From: Tubulanus polymorphus
Lineage: Eukaryota > Nemertea > Palaeonemertea > Tubulaniformes > Tubulanidae
Reading direction: 5' to 3'
NCBI RefSeq assembly: GCF_964204645.1
Contig: NC_134031.1
Span: 7,226,001-7,290,000 of the forward strand
DNA length: 64,000 bases
Shown here: positions 49,301 through 64,000 of the stretch, one piece after another
Layout of the letters: every line of letters starts with the position of its first letter
Numbering within the stretch: position 1 is the first letter of the stretch
Program-made: the position numbers and the translations under genes
Notes under the pieces: model-generated
Databases searched by the model: none
Told to the model about the DNA's origin: nothing
Seen by the model: the letters and a program-made list of their open reading frames with translations, nothing else

Positions 49301-49534
49301 CACGTCAGCGAATTCTCCCTCCAACACGACGCGATGGTCGTGTTTTTTGACGACGAATTTCAGCGAGCGTTTATCGACGAACAGGTCGACGTATTCCGAG
49401 CGTAACGTTACGAAATTGTTGGCAGCGCGTAGCTCCATCGTCAGTTGTTGCCGGTACAATATCCACATGAATATCCAGATACCGATCGCTACAAAGCCGT
49501 AAGCCCTCATCGTTTGTATTTGTGACATCGACAT
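46378..49534 (-). CDS. GH31 family type II membrane protein, MYORG-like, probable pseudoenzyme
   Basis: Two exons, 49534-47731 and 46637-46378, join in phase (G|GA) to encode 687 residues. Residues about 10-27 (YGFVAIGIWIFMWILY) form an uncleaved signal anchor, so the rest should be lumenal or extracellular. The GH31 barrel region shows LDLMSAPVWTTG, VDQIDYARNIGDFEFDP, YGIKGFKATATHG, KHGLLGYAFIISGPIGG and RWMQLSAYLPVMQFSVPPW; exon 2 carries VRPVWWNSK and LVGNDLLVVPVLD of the C-terminal sheet. This layout matches the metazoan myogenesis-regulating glycosidase group. In that group the nucleophile Asp lies in a GFKFDAGE-type motif; here the position is Thr (GFKATATHG). The WGYD-type acid/base site reads NWDYSG, and the usual PDM before GG reads SGP. 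The frame is intact, so a binding or regulatory role is possible. Its 3' end faces ODAD3. Confidence 0.88.
46709..46923. repeat. Short element with GGTGGCCACTT ends
   Basis: CAAGGTGGCCACTT at the left and AAGTGGCCACTTTGG at the right are inverted, enclosing a CCCTGACTTTTC-rich middle. It lies in the single intron of the GH31 gene and looks like a small foldback element. Confidence 0.55.
47305..47352. repeat. 21-bp stem hairpin
   Basis: GGGCCGGTTGCTCAAAAGTT(G) and its reverse complement, with one mismatch, flank a 6-base loop. It lies in the GH31 gene intron. Confidence 0.85.
47475..47586. repeat. 112-bp palindromic MITE-like element
   Basis: TGGGCCCAGTTTCGCGAAA at the left and TTTTGTGAAACTGAGCCCA at the right are inverted repeats. 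A related left end occurs near 6928. It lies in the GH31 gene intron. Confidence 0.75.
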
Positions 49535-49639
49535 GGCCGCAGGGAGGGAATAGGCCTACCACCAGATGATTTGAACGGTGTAGCGGTAAAAATAAAAGAC
49601 CACACTAGTTTCTAGTTAGATTTAAGTCGAACACGTCGT

Positions 49640-50460
49640 CATCATAGCAGCAGTATCCATGACTCGCCAAGCTCAGGAGAGCGAACTGAATTCATCAAAA
49701 GTGAAAAATTTGTGTTCTGCTTTTTACTTTTAGTGAACTGACAGAAGGAAGGGGCTCAAGGTGTGGGTTGGCCTCTAGAGAAGATTAAATTTATGCTGCT
49801 TTAAATGCAAAAATGAAATTCATCTCACCATTAGAAAACGCACATTTTGAACATAATTTGTGGAAAAAATGCAGCGGAAAAAATACGACATCGAACTGGC
49901 ATCGAACTGTCAAAATTTTTACTCCACCGTCCTTCAACTTTCGCACAATTCAAATAAAACTCAATATAGTTTTTTATACAAATATCATTGCATTCATCTG
50001 AAACGAAGTTTTTCAATTAAATTTGCCTTGCATTCTTTCAAGTGATTCTCCTCATTCTTATTGCTCTGCCGTTATATGAATTCACTTGATTGTTTGTTTT
50101 TCAACTTTCTGTCAATATAATGTAAATTGAATTGCATCATCATTCCTTTCGTCGGTTCGTACTCTCGAGTTTGGGAATTATCAGGACCCCGAATTGTCAA
50201 AATCCAGGTTCGACACCAAGAAATAGTTTCAGAATCAAAATATTATGGTATTTAACGTTATTTGATGATGAGTTTTTGATTTTCATGTTATTAGTTTGGA
50301 GGTCTTCGTGGATTTTAAGCAAACGTTTGTCATATGGTAGGGACAGGTAAAATATCGAGAATAATTCCAATCCAATTTCAATTCAATCAAACTTTCATGC
50401 GTCAGTAAATAAGCCTCTGCTATGATGAAGTTATAGTCTGTAGAATTATTTTATACGCCG
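49640..50460. other. Intergenic, no gene seen
   Basis: AT-rich sequence upstream of the GH31 gene; its promoter should lie in the first few hundred bases. No motif strong enough to call was found. Confidence 0.35.
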
Positions 50461-50467
50461 TGACTTG

Positions 50468-50724
50468 GTAACGGGAGTCAGTTAGTGCATGCGCGATACA
50501 CTAGAATTCTGACTTGCAATATTGGGATTTGAAACCAAAGCAAAAATGTCTATCAATAAATAATCCAGTCAGTGACAGTGCTTTACCCACTCAGCCACAC
50601 ACACAGCACATGACTGGAAGCCATGACGAAATTTAATCTATATAAAACCTCACCTTACCCAAACCCTTATCCTTCATGCATGCGCGTACGCAGATGTAGT
50701 ACTGTCGGTACAGACTCCCGTAAC
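50468..50724 (-). mobile_element. Short element with pol III-like boxes and inverted ends, copy 1
   Basis: On the minus strand it reads GTTACGGGAGTC at the start and GACTCCCGTTAC at the end (inverted, 11 of 12). Inside are TGGCTGAGTGGGTAAAGCAC, an A-box-like segment, and GGTTTCAAATCCC, a B-box-like segment. The second copy at 58371-58595 keeps the same order. The boxes suggest a tRNA-derived SINE; the inverted ends are unusual for one. Confidence 0.7.
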
Positions 50725-51768
50725 TAGACGGTTTATATTTTATAAGTAGTACATATTTAGATTGGCCAACAAAATCTCTACACATTTAAAAGGACTATGA
50801 AATTTCAGGAAAAAAGGCAATGGCCTTTCATGAACCTCATAGATTATTATCCCTAGAACAACACGTGACTGCAACTGCTATCAACTATTGATAGCTACTG
50901 CGAACGTCAACAAGCACAAAACGCCATTAGACTTTCACCATTAAAGTGGTCAATGGCATGATTGCTATGGATCTCCAAGGAGGACTCTCTCCTAGATCAT
51001 CGCACACAAGAAGCACAAATGCCAACCAGCTGTCAGTGTATCGCACATATACGGAGCCATTTCGTGATTCCTTCTTCCCAAGCATAGTAGTGGACTATAA
51101 CGCCTGTGGTACAGGGTGAAATTTAAGCAAGTAGTATCACTACCTCAAAGCCTGCGATCTAATCAATTAAGCCTTCCCCTGCATCACCAATACGCGTCAA
51201 TGCGGTTATAGAAGCATACCAAAACCATGTTCAATTAAACAATTTCTTACATGATTGCTATTTTTTGTACCTAGTACAGTGGAAAATCAGGATTGGTGGG
51301 CTCATATTGTTGACCTAGCTTATATTATCCTAGATTTTATGTGGTTTAGGTCCATAGGCCTACCACTTCATAAAGGTACTTGTTTGTGAAAATATGATTT
51401 CGTGAAACGTAACCACAGATAGGTTACATACTGACTTATAGGCTAGTTGACAAACTTCATTGTTGGCGGTTCATAATCGCAGAGGCTTAAGTGAAAATAT
51501 CCGATCATATAAGAAACTAAACCTCAATCAGATTGATTAGGCCTAAATTAACCTGACTTACAACATAATGTAAATCCTATTTTTTCTCTCAATGCACATT
51601 TGTCTCTTAGTTAGTCGGGTTTAAACATTGAAAGCAGACTTATTTTAACACAGTGGGTTTACTCCATATGCCTAGGTCAATGTTTCGTAATGTCAAATTA
51701 GCCTCATCATTTGCAAGAACCAATTGCTAAGTTTATTGAATGTATTTTTCATCCTATTTCAGATTTAG

Positions 51769-57132
<5,364 letters not shown>

Positions 57133-58370
57133 CCGTTAGACCCGTAGGTCTTGTTTGAGTTTCTTTGAATATTGTCGATTGTATGAAGATTGTGAATTAG
57201 TGCTATTGTAGTAGCTATATCTGCTGGTTCAGATGTGCTGTTTGATTATTTATTGTCCAGCTTTATTCCCTGAATGAAATGTGTCTTTTTAATCTGTGTT
57301 CAAATGTACAATCGAAGCCCGGTACGACGATTCTGCCGAGGTAACAATTTCTTCGCGTGGCAAACCATGAATTTACATGATTCAAATGCAGCTGTATCGT
57401 GGTACTGGGAATTGTATTATATCTGTGGTTGCTTTTTGCGGTTCATTTTATCACGTTACTATTATCAATTTGCAGTAGTTCAAGTTGCCGCGAAATAACC
57501 GCAAATAACCCTTCCCTTGCCCGGTTTGTCTAGAATTATGTTTAGAAAACTATCTCGCAACTGATTATGTAGGTATCGATCCGCATCCGGTACCCACCCT
57601 TTGGACAATCTTCCGATCTTTGTTCGTGCAGACTTCACGTCATTAAGACATGAAAGGACCGAATATTTTTTTAAATTAGAAATGAACTATATTACACTTG
57701 CTACTAATGCCAGATATTGTATCAAAAACGCCAATTGATACCTGCATAACGTTTATGTTTGTATTCTGCAGTGATTTAATGAAACTTTTTTATTCCTTCC
57801 ATATTACCGGTAGATTGTTATTGTTGATTTTTATATCATCATGTTGTTATGTATTGAACAAATCTTCTTTTCTTTTTGATAATGATCTCTTAGTTTGCTA
57901 CGAACGGCTTTTACTGCTTTTTAGCCTGAATATAAGGTTGTTATTAGTTATCATCGCTGCTTTATTCTCAGTCTAAAGATTTAAAATCGAAATATATTTT
58001 CTGATCATGTTACTGTGATACGTTTCAGTGCTGCTTTATCGTTGATCTAGATTTCGTTGAAGTGTATTATCTGATCATGAAAATGCAATTCATTTTTCAA
58101 TATATTCATGAATGTTGATCTCAATTACCGTTTCTATAACCACAGGGGCCTGACAAAAAAGTTTTTGACCCCCAGTATCTTAGGTCCTATATAAAAATGA
58201 TACATTGAATCTCGGGTATAGCGTCGTCAGATTTAACGTTGATTCTCAATATCGTATTACTTCTTTAGTCCCGATATTTCCCTTCTGTTAAACCTTTAAA
58301 AAACAACGAATAAACCGTATTTTTAACTCAGTTGCCACCTATCGGGAATATTTTAAACAAACTGGCGCCG
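57133..58370. other. 3' region of the coiled-coil gene and intergenic sequence
   Basis: Probable 3' untranslated region followed by AT-rich sequence. Near 58146-58190 is one end of the GGGGCCTGAC foldback family also seen at 12271. No further exon is supported. Confidence 0.4.
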
Positions 58371-58595
58371 GTTACGGGGAATCTGCACTATATCTATGTA
58401 CAACTGTATACGCATGCGTGAAGGAATAGGGTTAGGGTAAGGTGAGGCTATATGTGAATTAACTCAACCAGCTTCCAGTCGTGTGCTGTGGCTCAGTGGG
58501 TAAAGGACTCTAATATTTTTTCATTTGGTTTTGAATCCCAATATTGCAAGTCAGAATTCTACTGTATAGCGCATGTACTAACCGTACTCCGTAAC
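58371..58595 (+). mobile_element. Short element with pol III-like boxes and inverted ends, copy 2
   Basis: Starts GTTACGGGG and ends ACTCCGTAAC. Inside are TGGCTCAGTGGGTAAAGGAC (A-box-like) and GGTTTTGAATCCC (B-box-like), then AATATTGCAAGTCAGAATTC shared with copy 1. The outer CCGGTTACGG and CCGTAACCGG are exactly complementary here. Confidence 0.7.
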
Positions 58596-58939
58596 CGGAG
58601 CTAAATCCACTTGGTGAGAAAAAAAACAAATACTATTTATTATAAATAAAAAATCAAAGTTATTCGTTTCCACTTGATGAAATAATGCCTTATTAGATAA
58701 CAACTAATATTATGAAATTTCATAATTGATAAGGCAAAATTGAATATTGCTAATCTTGCAGTAAGCATTTTCTATTTTTACCAGATGGATATTCCCGTGT
58801 TAAAAGCACATATTCAGATACGACGAATTTTCTACGGTAGATCCGTAAATCGTATTTGGGATATAACGTTATATATATTCTGGTCCCAACTTCAATGTTA
58901 TACCCAACGTTTAGACGTTTACTAGAAAAAATGGTACTT

Positions 58940-59061
58940 TTTTTACAGGATACTGAGGTCAGGCCCTTTTGACTATGACGGTATGTTAGACCGTCCATCT
59001 GCTTGAGGATTACGCGGTAGATCGGCTCCACGATTAATTCAGACTTCTTGTGAGCTTCCAT
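58940..59061 (-). CDS. Candidate short first coding exon (weak)
   Basis: From ATG at 59061 the minus strand reads MEAHKKSELIVEPIYRVILK and continues about 20 more residues (QMDGLTYRHSQKGLTSVSC) before low-quality sequence. Its composition is more balanced than the surroundings. No donor is convincing and no downstream exon was found, so this may be chance or a remnant. Confidence 0.25.
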
Positions 59062-59731
59062 AAAGTATTAACACACGAAATGGGTCCTATCTACAGGTAG
59101 TATGCATTTTTTTGGCATAATTATTTCCCAAACATACCCCCTAGAAAATTGTACGTGAAAATTCTTGTTTGCTTGTGTAACTATGGGTTGAAATTCCAAC
59201 AGAAACGATAAAACGTCTTTTATTTATTCAGTTGTACTGTTATTATAGTTGCTAGATTTTTACGACGAAAATACTGTATGAAAAGGAGTTATGATTACTA
59301 ACTAAAGCTTGAAGTAGAATTACAATAATGTTTAACTGCTGTAGCTCCAAGGTGTTAGGAGGAGTATAATAAATGTATATATAAATTCTGTCATAAATTA
59401 TTGTTGTAAATATTTGAATAAACTCATGTGCTTTTTTATTGTAAAGCCTTTTCATTTGTTTTTAACATATCGCTGTTTCAACTTTGGCTGAGTTTTTATT
59501 ATAAGGGCAGATTCCTAGCCCAAGAAGCGAATTCGCCTATTAGGGCAGGTTCTGGAAATTCTGCAAAATGACTCATATGGTAGGCTATGCCTATTGCTCT
59601 CCCCAAAAGGGTCCTGTCCTTGGATATAGCAATGTTCTCGAAGTCACTTCTGTCGTTCTGCTTCTTTGCGCTCTTGATAACGTAACAGAATCTATCTGCT
59701 CTGCACTGTCAAGTGCTCCCTTCATAGGTCT

Positions 59732-59990
59732 CTAGGGGTCAGCGTTTTTTTTTTGCCCAACCGGACGCTTTTGTGAGCTTTGACTGTCTCTTTCACCTCC
59801 ATTCTGTCCTTGCAAAGTTGCCAAAGAAAACTTCATCATCCTTTCTACATGCTCTAGGTATTTTGAAGAGAATTGGATTTGCCGACGCCCCTCTGTCTCT
59901 TGTCTTTCATGTCTTGTGACCGCGAAGGTTACCTCACTTTTAGCTCCGTCCAATTTGGTGTCCTTTGCTGACTGATAGTGCGAGAGTTGG
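59732..59990 (-). pseudogene. Remnant of a charged coiled-coil (gag-like) protein
   Basis: A minus frame reads LEAKVNQLSHYQSAKDTKLD, then VTFAVTRHERQETEGRRQIQ and a basic/Gln-rich end with a stop at 59732. No start codon or splice context fits a host gene. It resembles the N-terminal coil of a retroelement gag, but the family cannot be named. Confidence 0.3.
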
Positions 59991-60494
59991 TTAACTTTTG
60001 CCTCAAGTGTCTACATTTCTCTCCACCTAGGATTTCGCACCTCCTATCTGTCAACATGCTCATCTTGCATTGAACTTATTGCATGAAACTTGTTTGGCTA
60101 TCTCGTCTTCGCGCGTAGGCAAATATATAAGAATATCTACCGCGAGAAGTTCTATAGTTGTTAGTAAATCTAATACGCTTCACCCATAGAAGCTATTTCA
60201 CCATGAATAGTCTGCCGTGTGCGAAAATTATATTCAATTTAGTTACATTCTTTATACCTACATATTGATAGAATTCCATTAATCTCAGTGAATGTGTAGA
60301 ATTTATACTGTAAATAAATTGTTTTCATTCGATCTCTGTTAACTGCGGATTTAATCGTACTAACAATATTGACAAATAATGACAAATGAAAAATAGCTTT
60401 GCCATAAATAAGGCAATATCTAAATATCTTTGTGCATATATTTCGTCTGATTTCATTAGCCGACTCTCAAACGTAAACAGTCATCCCGTGAATC

Positions 60495-61442
60495 ATGAAT
60501 TTTACTCTGCAAATTGGTCGAGCTTATAGCAGTAATATAGTCATCATGTCTGTGGCAAACAGGTCTGGTAGCTACCTTACGCTTACGTTGATCATTTTGC
60601 CTATCTTATTTCTGCTAGGGGCCTTCGGCAATTCAGCTACTTTCCTGATAATGATAGGTCGCAGATTCAAGAGTTTCTCTTACGCTAACTATCTTATCGT
60701 TTTATCGGTCAATGATGTTGTGTTCTGCCTCAGTCTATCTTTGATGCCTATTTTACAGTTTGCTCTCTTGCAAGTGCAAGTTGGTCAAATATATGTGATG
60801 AATTCACTGATCAGTTGTCAAATCTACGAATACGTAATAATTCTTGCAGGCTGGAATAGTTCTTGGTTAATCGTGGCTATATCTATAGAACGTGCGGCAG
60901 TTGTGCTCTTCCCGTTCACATCTCGTTTGATATGTACACCTAGATTCGCTAGATTTACAGCATTGATGATAAATGGAGTTAATTCACTGCTTCTATATCT
61001 TCTACCTACCTTAACGATACGTTTTTCAAACAAGTCTTTCGGATGTTACTATAGACTATCTGACCAATTAACATATTTTTCTATTGCTGCCATTCACGCT
61101 TACATTTTACCTTTAACGTTAGTTGTTACATCGAATTCTGTTATAATATTTCAGTTATTCAGAGGTTCAAAAATTGTTTCGTCGGATAGGAAAACGACAA
61201 AATCCATACGTACAACAATAATGCTTGTAACAGTTTCACTCGCTTTTGCAATATTTACACTTCCAACCACAGTTACTGTTTACCTGCCAATCTCTACGGA
61301 ACGGAAAGATTTTCTGTTTGATATCTTTACTCAATTCCAACAGTGTAACTATGCGGTGAATTTCTACATATATCTTTTACTGGGTCGAGAAATTCGTGAA
61401 TATTTCTGTACGGTAACTCGTTGCAGAAATTCAATCAAATGA
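60495..61442 (+). CDS. Class A (rhodopsin-like) GPCR, single exon, orphan
   Basis: 315 residues with seven hydrophobic segments, starting near residues 28, 64, 107, 150, 192, 240 and 275. Visible family features are FGNSATF in TM1, VLSVNDVVF in TM2, the conserved Cys after TM2 (ISCQIYEY) and SIERAAVVLFPF at the end of TM3, an altered DRY box with the Arg kept. TM7 reads AVNFYIYLLLGREIREYF, where NPxxY has become NFYIY. Potential N-glycosylation sites are N2 and N22. The short third loop and short tail resemble lineage-expanded neuropeptide or chemosensory-type receptors of marine invertebrates; no ligand can be proposed. Met18 is an alternative start. A decayed tandem copy follows 1.5 kb downstream. 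Confidence 0.9.
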   Translation: MNFTLQIGRAYSSNIVIMSVANRSGSYLTLTLIILPILFLLGAFGNSATFLIMIGRRFKSFSYANYLIVLSVNDVVFCLSLSLMPILQFALLQVQVGQIYVMNSLISCQIYEYVIILAGWNSSWLIVAISIERAAVVLFPFTSRLICTPRFARFTALMINGVNSLLLYLLPTLTIRFSNKSFGCYYRLSDQLTYFSIAAIHAYILPLTLVVTSNSVIIFQLFRGSKIVSSDRKTTKSIRTTIMLVTVSLAFAIFTLPTTVTVYLPISTERKDFLFDIFTQFQQCNYAVNFYIYLLLGREIREYFCTVTRCRNSIK

Positions 61443-61989
61443 AAACTATTGATTTCAACTGGTATTTGCACGGATCGTCAGAAAATTACACGTTTATTGT
61501 GCAACTATAAATGGATACATAGAACTCCGGACAATTAAAAGTACATTTCAATAAATCATTGGATTTTAACATTAGCTGCCAATCTTTTTACAACTCATAC
61601 ACACAAATGAGGGCGAGAATTCAATTTTCATATGTTTCGTACACTCAATTATTAACTTCTAATAAGCTCATTGGGATGCTCTTTTCGTTCTATTACGACG
61701 TATATATACATGTAGTTTTCGGTAAATTTATAGAAAATGACAAACTCTCCATCGTGTTCTCGAGTTATAACCAATTTTTATTCAGAAAATCTATCAATTG
61801 ATGTGTTCAGAAGCAGGACGTGTACTTAGATATGGAACCAACAATTTATAAAAGAAATGTTTATTTAGATCCAACATTTCAAATCAAAGGACGAATTGAC
61901 TAGGGAATTGATTTTCATTCACCCAGTTCTTACCAATCTCCATAGAAATCAGGACTTTTCAAGAATTTGTGCTATATCTTCCCAATTTC
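61443..61989. other. Spacer between the GPCR gene and the palindrome
   Basis: AT-rich, with an AATAAA at 61550 that could serve the GPCR gene. No other feature is supported. Confidence 0.4.
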
Positions 61990-62110
61990 ATTACCCCTGT
62001 GAAGCTGGCTCCCGGTTCCCGGTTCCCGATTCGGCTCCCGATTCAAAAGCATTTTGAATCGGGAGCCGAATAAGGAACCGGGAACCGGGAGCCAGCTTCA
62101 CAGGGGTAAT
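61990..62110. repeat. 121-bp near-perfect palindrome (foldback)
   Basis: Starts ATTACCCCTGTGAAGCTGG and ends with its reverse complement. The arms are about 58 bases, the loop is GCA, and there is a one- or two-base bulge in the middle. The arms contain direct CCCGGTTCC repeats. It is far more GC-rich than its surroundings. Confidence 0.95.
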
Positions 62111-62840
62111 TTCATTTGTGTAACTACCCTATGTAGTACATTTCTACACATACCTTTTGCTGGGGCGATAGATTTGTGAATATATTTCTATACAGAAATT
62201 AAAAACCAAGAACCATTTATTTGAAGCAATACTGTACAGCGATAATCCTTCCGACAGTTAACTCGCAATTGCAATGTTTTTACATTTCAATTCGGACACA
62301 TAATTCATTTGAAAAGTGAGTTGGTAAATGGCCATTTCAGGTCATTCAATTCAAAGCCCTTCTACCTGATATGCTTTGGGTGCCTGCCTATGGGATGCAT
62401 GTTCTGAATAAGCAAACACCCTGGTCATCATCCTGAAGTTTTTAAAAAGGAAATTTTATAACATGATTTATACAATTTATAAAGCTGATTAAACTTCTAC
62501 ATACTATCTTCTACTTTCGGTCTAATAAGTTCCATCAGGAACGACCTTCGGTTAAGCGAAAATGCGACATAACAAAGTGTTTATATAGATGTACTGATGG
62601 GAGTGGAAGTTCTGAACTCGTAACTTCCACTTTCTGAGATGGTGGGTGTGGCACCTTTAAGATAGTAGATATTTACCGGTACATATACCCGGTAGATATT
62701 TCATCATTGATATTGTCTTTACAAGACAAAACTAACAAATCCGAGTGTGTTATATTTCAAACAATTGATTTTTTATTCTCTGTCAACAATGAATGGCGGA
62801 AAAAGCGATAATTTCATTGTATCAAAACTAATTGAATGAC
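62111..62840. other. Spacer before the GPCR pseudogene
   Basis: A short stretch just after the palindrome (ACATTTCTACACATACCTTTTGCTGGGGCGATAGATTTGTGAATAT-like, about 62138-62185) resembles the TM7/tail end of the GPCR, suggesting a further relic. No open gene is present. Confidence 0.4.
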
Positions 62841-62929
62841 AAATGAATATTAGCTTCACAAATAAGACACACAGCATTGTGGATTTATTTAAATCTAAAT
62901 TCATTTTACAATACGTGACCGAGTACGCT

Positions 62930-63906
62930 CACACGTCGTCAACTCAGTCGCAAAGAGGTCTTCATCCGACGAATCATGAATCTTACTCGGATGCAAATTG
63001 CTCGTACTTATCACGGTTATTTAGTCATCATGTCTGTAGCAAACAGGTCTGATATCTATACCTTACGATGTCATTGTTCATTCTATCCATCTTAGTCCTG
63101 TTCGGAGCATTTGAAAATTCGGCCACTTTCCTGATGATGTTAATTCGCAGATTTAGAAGTGTATCTTACGGTAACTATCTCATCGTTTTATCTGTCAGTG
63201 ATTTCATGTTCTGCATCAATCCATCCCTGATGCCTATCTTACAGTACGTAAAAACCGGTCCAATATTTATTATGAATTCACTTATCAGTTGCCAGATCTA
63301 CGAACTCGAATGCTTTTCGCAGGCTTTTAATAGTTCCTATATCTATAGAACGTGCGGCAGTTGTGCTCTTCCCGTTCACATCTCGTTTGATATGTACTCC
63401 TAGTTTGGCAAGAATCGCTATATTGATAATTACCGGAGTGAATGTACTGATTCTTTATCTTCTACCTACTTTTTCGATGCATTTTTCTGACAAGTTTTTT
63501 GGAAGTTATTATGAATTAAACGAGCGATCAATGTTTTATATGACACTTGCCATCAATTTCTACCTTCTACCTTTGACGTTAATTATCACATCGAATTCTG
63601 TTATAATATTTCAGTTATCTAGAGGATAAAAAATGGTTTCGTCTGATAATAAAATTACAAAATCAAAACGTACAACAATAATGCGTAACAGTTTCACTCG
63701 CATTCGCAATTTTTACACTTCCAACCACTGTTACTGTTTACCAGCCAATCTCCACGGAACGGAAATATTTTTTATTTAATATTTTCACTCAGTTCCAACA
63801 GTGTAATTTATGCGGCAAATTTCTACATATATCTTTTACTGGGACGAGAAATTCGGGAACATTTCTGTACAAAAATCCATTGTCGAGGGTCATTCAAACA
63901 ACAATG
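62930..63906 (+). pseudogene. Tandem GPCR duplicate, multiply broken
   Basis: Aligns along the whole length of the intact receptor at 60495-61442. Recognisable parts are GAFENSATFLMMLIRRF, YLIVLSVSDFMF, NSLISCQIYE, VLFPFTSRLICTPSLAR and ITSNSVIIFQLSRG. Lesions seen by comparison: a small insertion near 63053 that removes the original start frame, a 14-bp deletion in the TM3 region (about 63334), a stop codon after the TM5 segment (63627-63629), a 2-bp deletion near 63684 and a 1-bp insertion near 63809. The Gly-Asn of TM1 is also Glu-Asn. It cannot make a seven-helix receptor. Confidence 0.88.
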
Positions 63907-64000
63907 ATTTCAAGTTGATGCTTTCACAAAACGTATGGTCTACATGGACATACTTGTTCATCACTTCAGTATCCTCAAGTCACAACTTAAGTAAACGCAC

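Noticed and set aside
48180-49562. Several plus- and minus-strand frames over the GH31 exon
   Set aside because: All lie within or across the 614-codon GH31 frame and are shadows of it.

Overview
This window is eukaryotic nuclear DNA from an invertebrate animal. The evidence is GT-AG introns, widely spaced multi-exon genes, eukaryotic tRNAs, microsatellites and a dense load of degenerate transposons. The mix of DIRS, BEL/Pao, Penelope-like, piggyBac and Helitron remnants, frequent TAGGCCTA-type words, and a DUF6729-type gene family suggests a marine invertebrate, most likely a lophotrochozoan such as a mollusc, annelid, nemertean or brachiopod. The species cannot be named from sequence alone.

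Host genes: (1) 2.5-6.8 kb, minus strand: seven exons of a BTBD8-like protein with two BTB domains and a BACK-like region; the 3' part runs off the left edge and the first exon was not found. (2) 35.2-45.0 kb, plus strand: a complete 13-exon ODAD3/CCDC151 gene (outer dynein arm docking complex, motile cilia), predicted 531 residues, with a tRNA-Gly(CCC) in an intron. (3) 46.4-49.5 kb, minus strand, tail-to-tail with ODAD3: a two-exon GH31 (MYORG-like) type II membrane protein of 687 residues whose catalytic aspartates appear substituted. (4) 51.8-57.1 kb, plus strand: an unidentified coiled-coil protein with a long intron. (5) 60.5-61.4 kb, plus strand: a single-exon class A GPCR, followed at 62.9-63.9 kb by a broken tandem copy.

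The 9-32 kb block is a transposon graveyard. It holds a truncated DIRS element between 63-bp direct repeats (9.3-11.7 kb), a Penelope-like RT fragment (12.9-13.5 kb), and several fragments of a DUF6729 / RNase H-like / zinc-ribbon multi-exon element (14.9-31.65 kb). That element has been broken by a non-LTR RT fragment, a piggyBac copy at a TTAA site, a duplicated zinc-finger/coiled-coil ORF, BEL/Pao, a 1.2-kb TIR element, a Penelope GIY-YIG fragment and a Helitron helicase fragment. An intact initiator tRNA-Met and a decayed duplicate lie at 32.5-33.9 kb.

The genes do not form a functional cluster. The most notable signals are the multi-exon DUF6729 element (best copy 28.5-31.65 kb), the GH31 protein lacking catalytic residues, a pair of short elements combining pol III-like A/B boxes with terminal inverted repeats, and a 121-bp near-perfect palindrome at 62 kb. 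All domain and family calls come from reading motifs; no database search was run.
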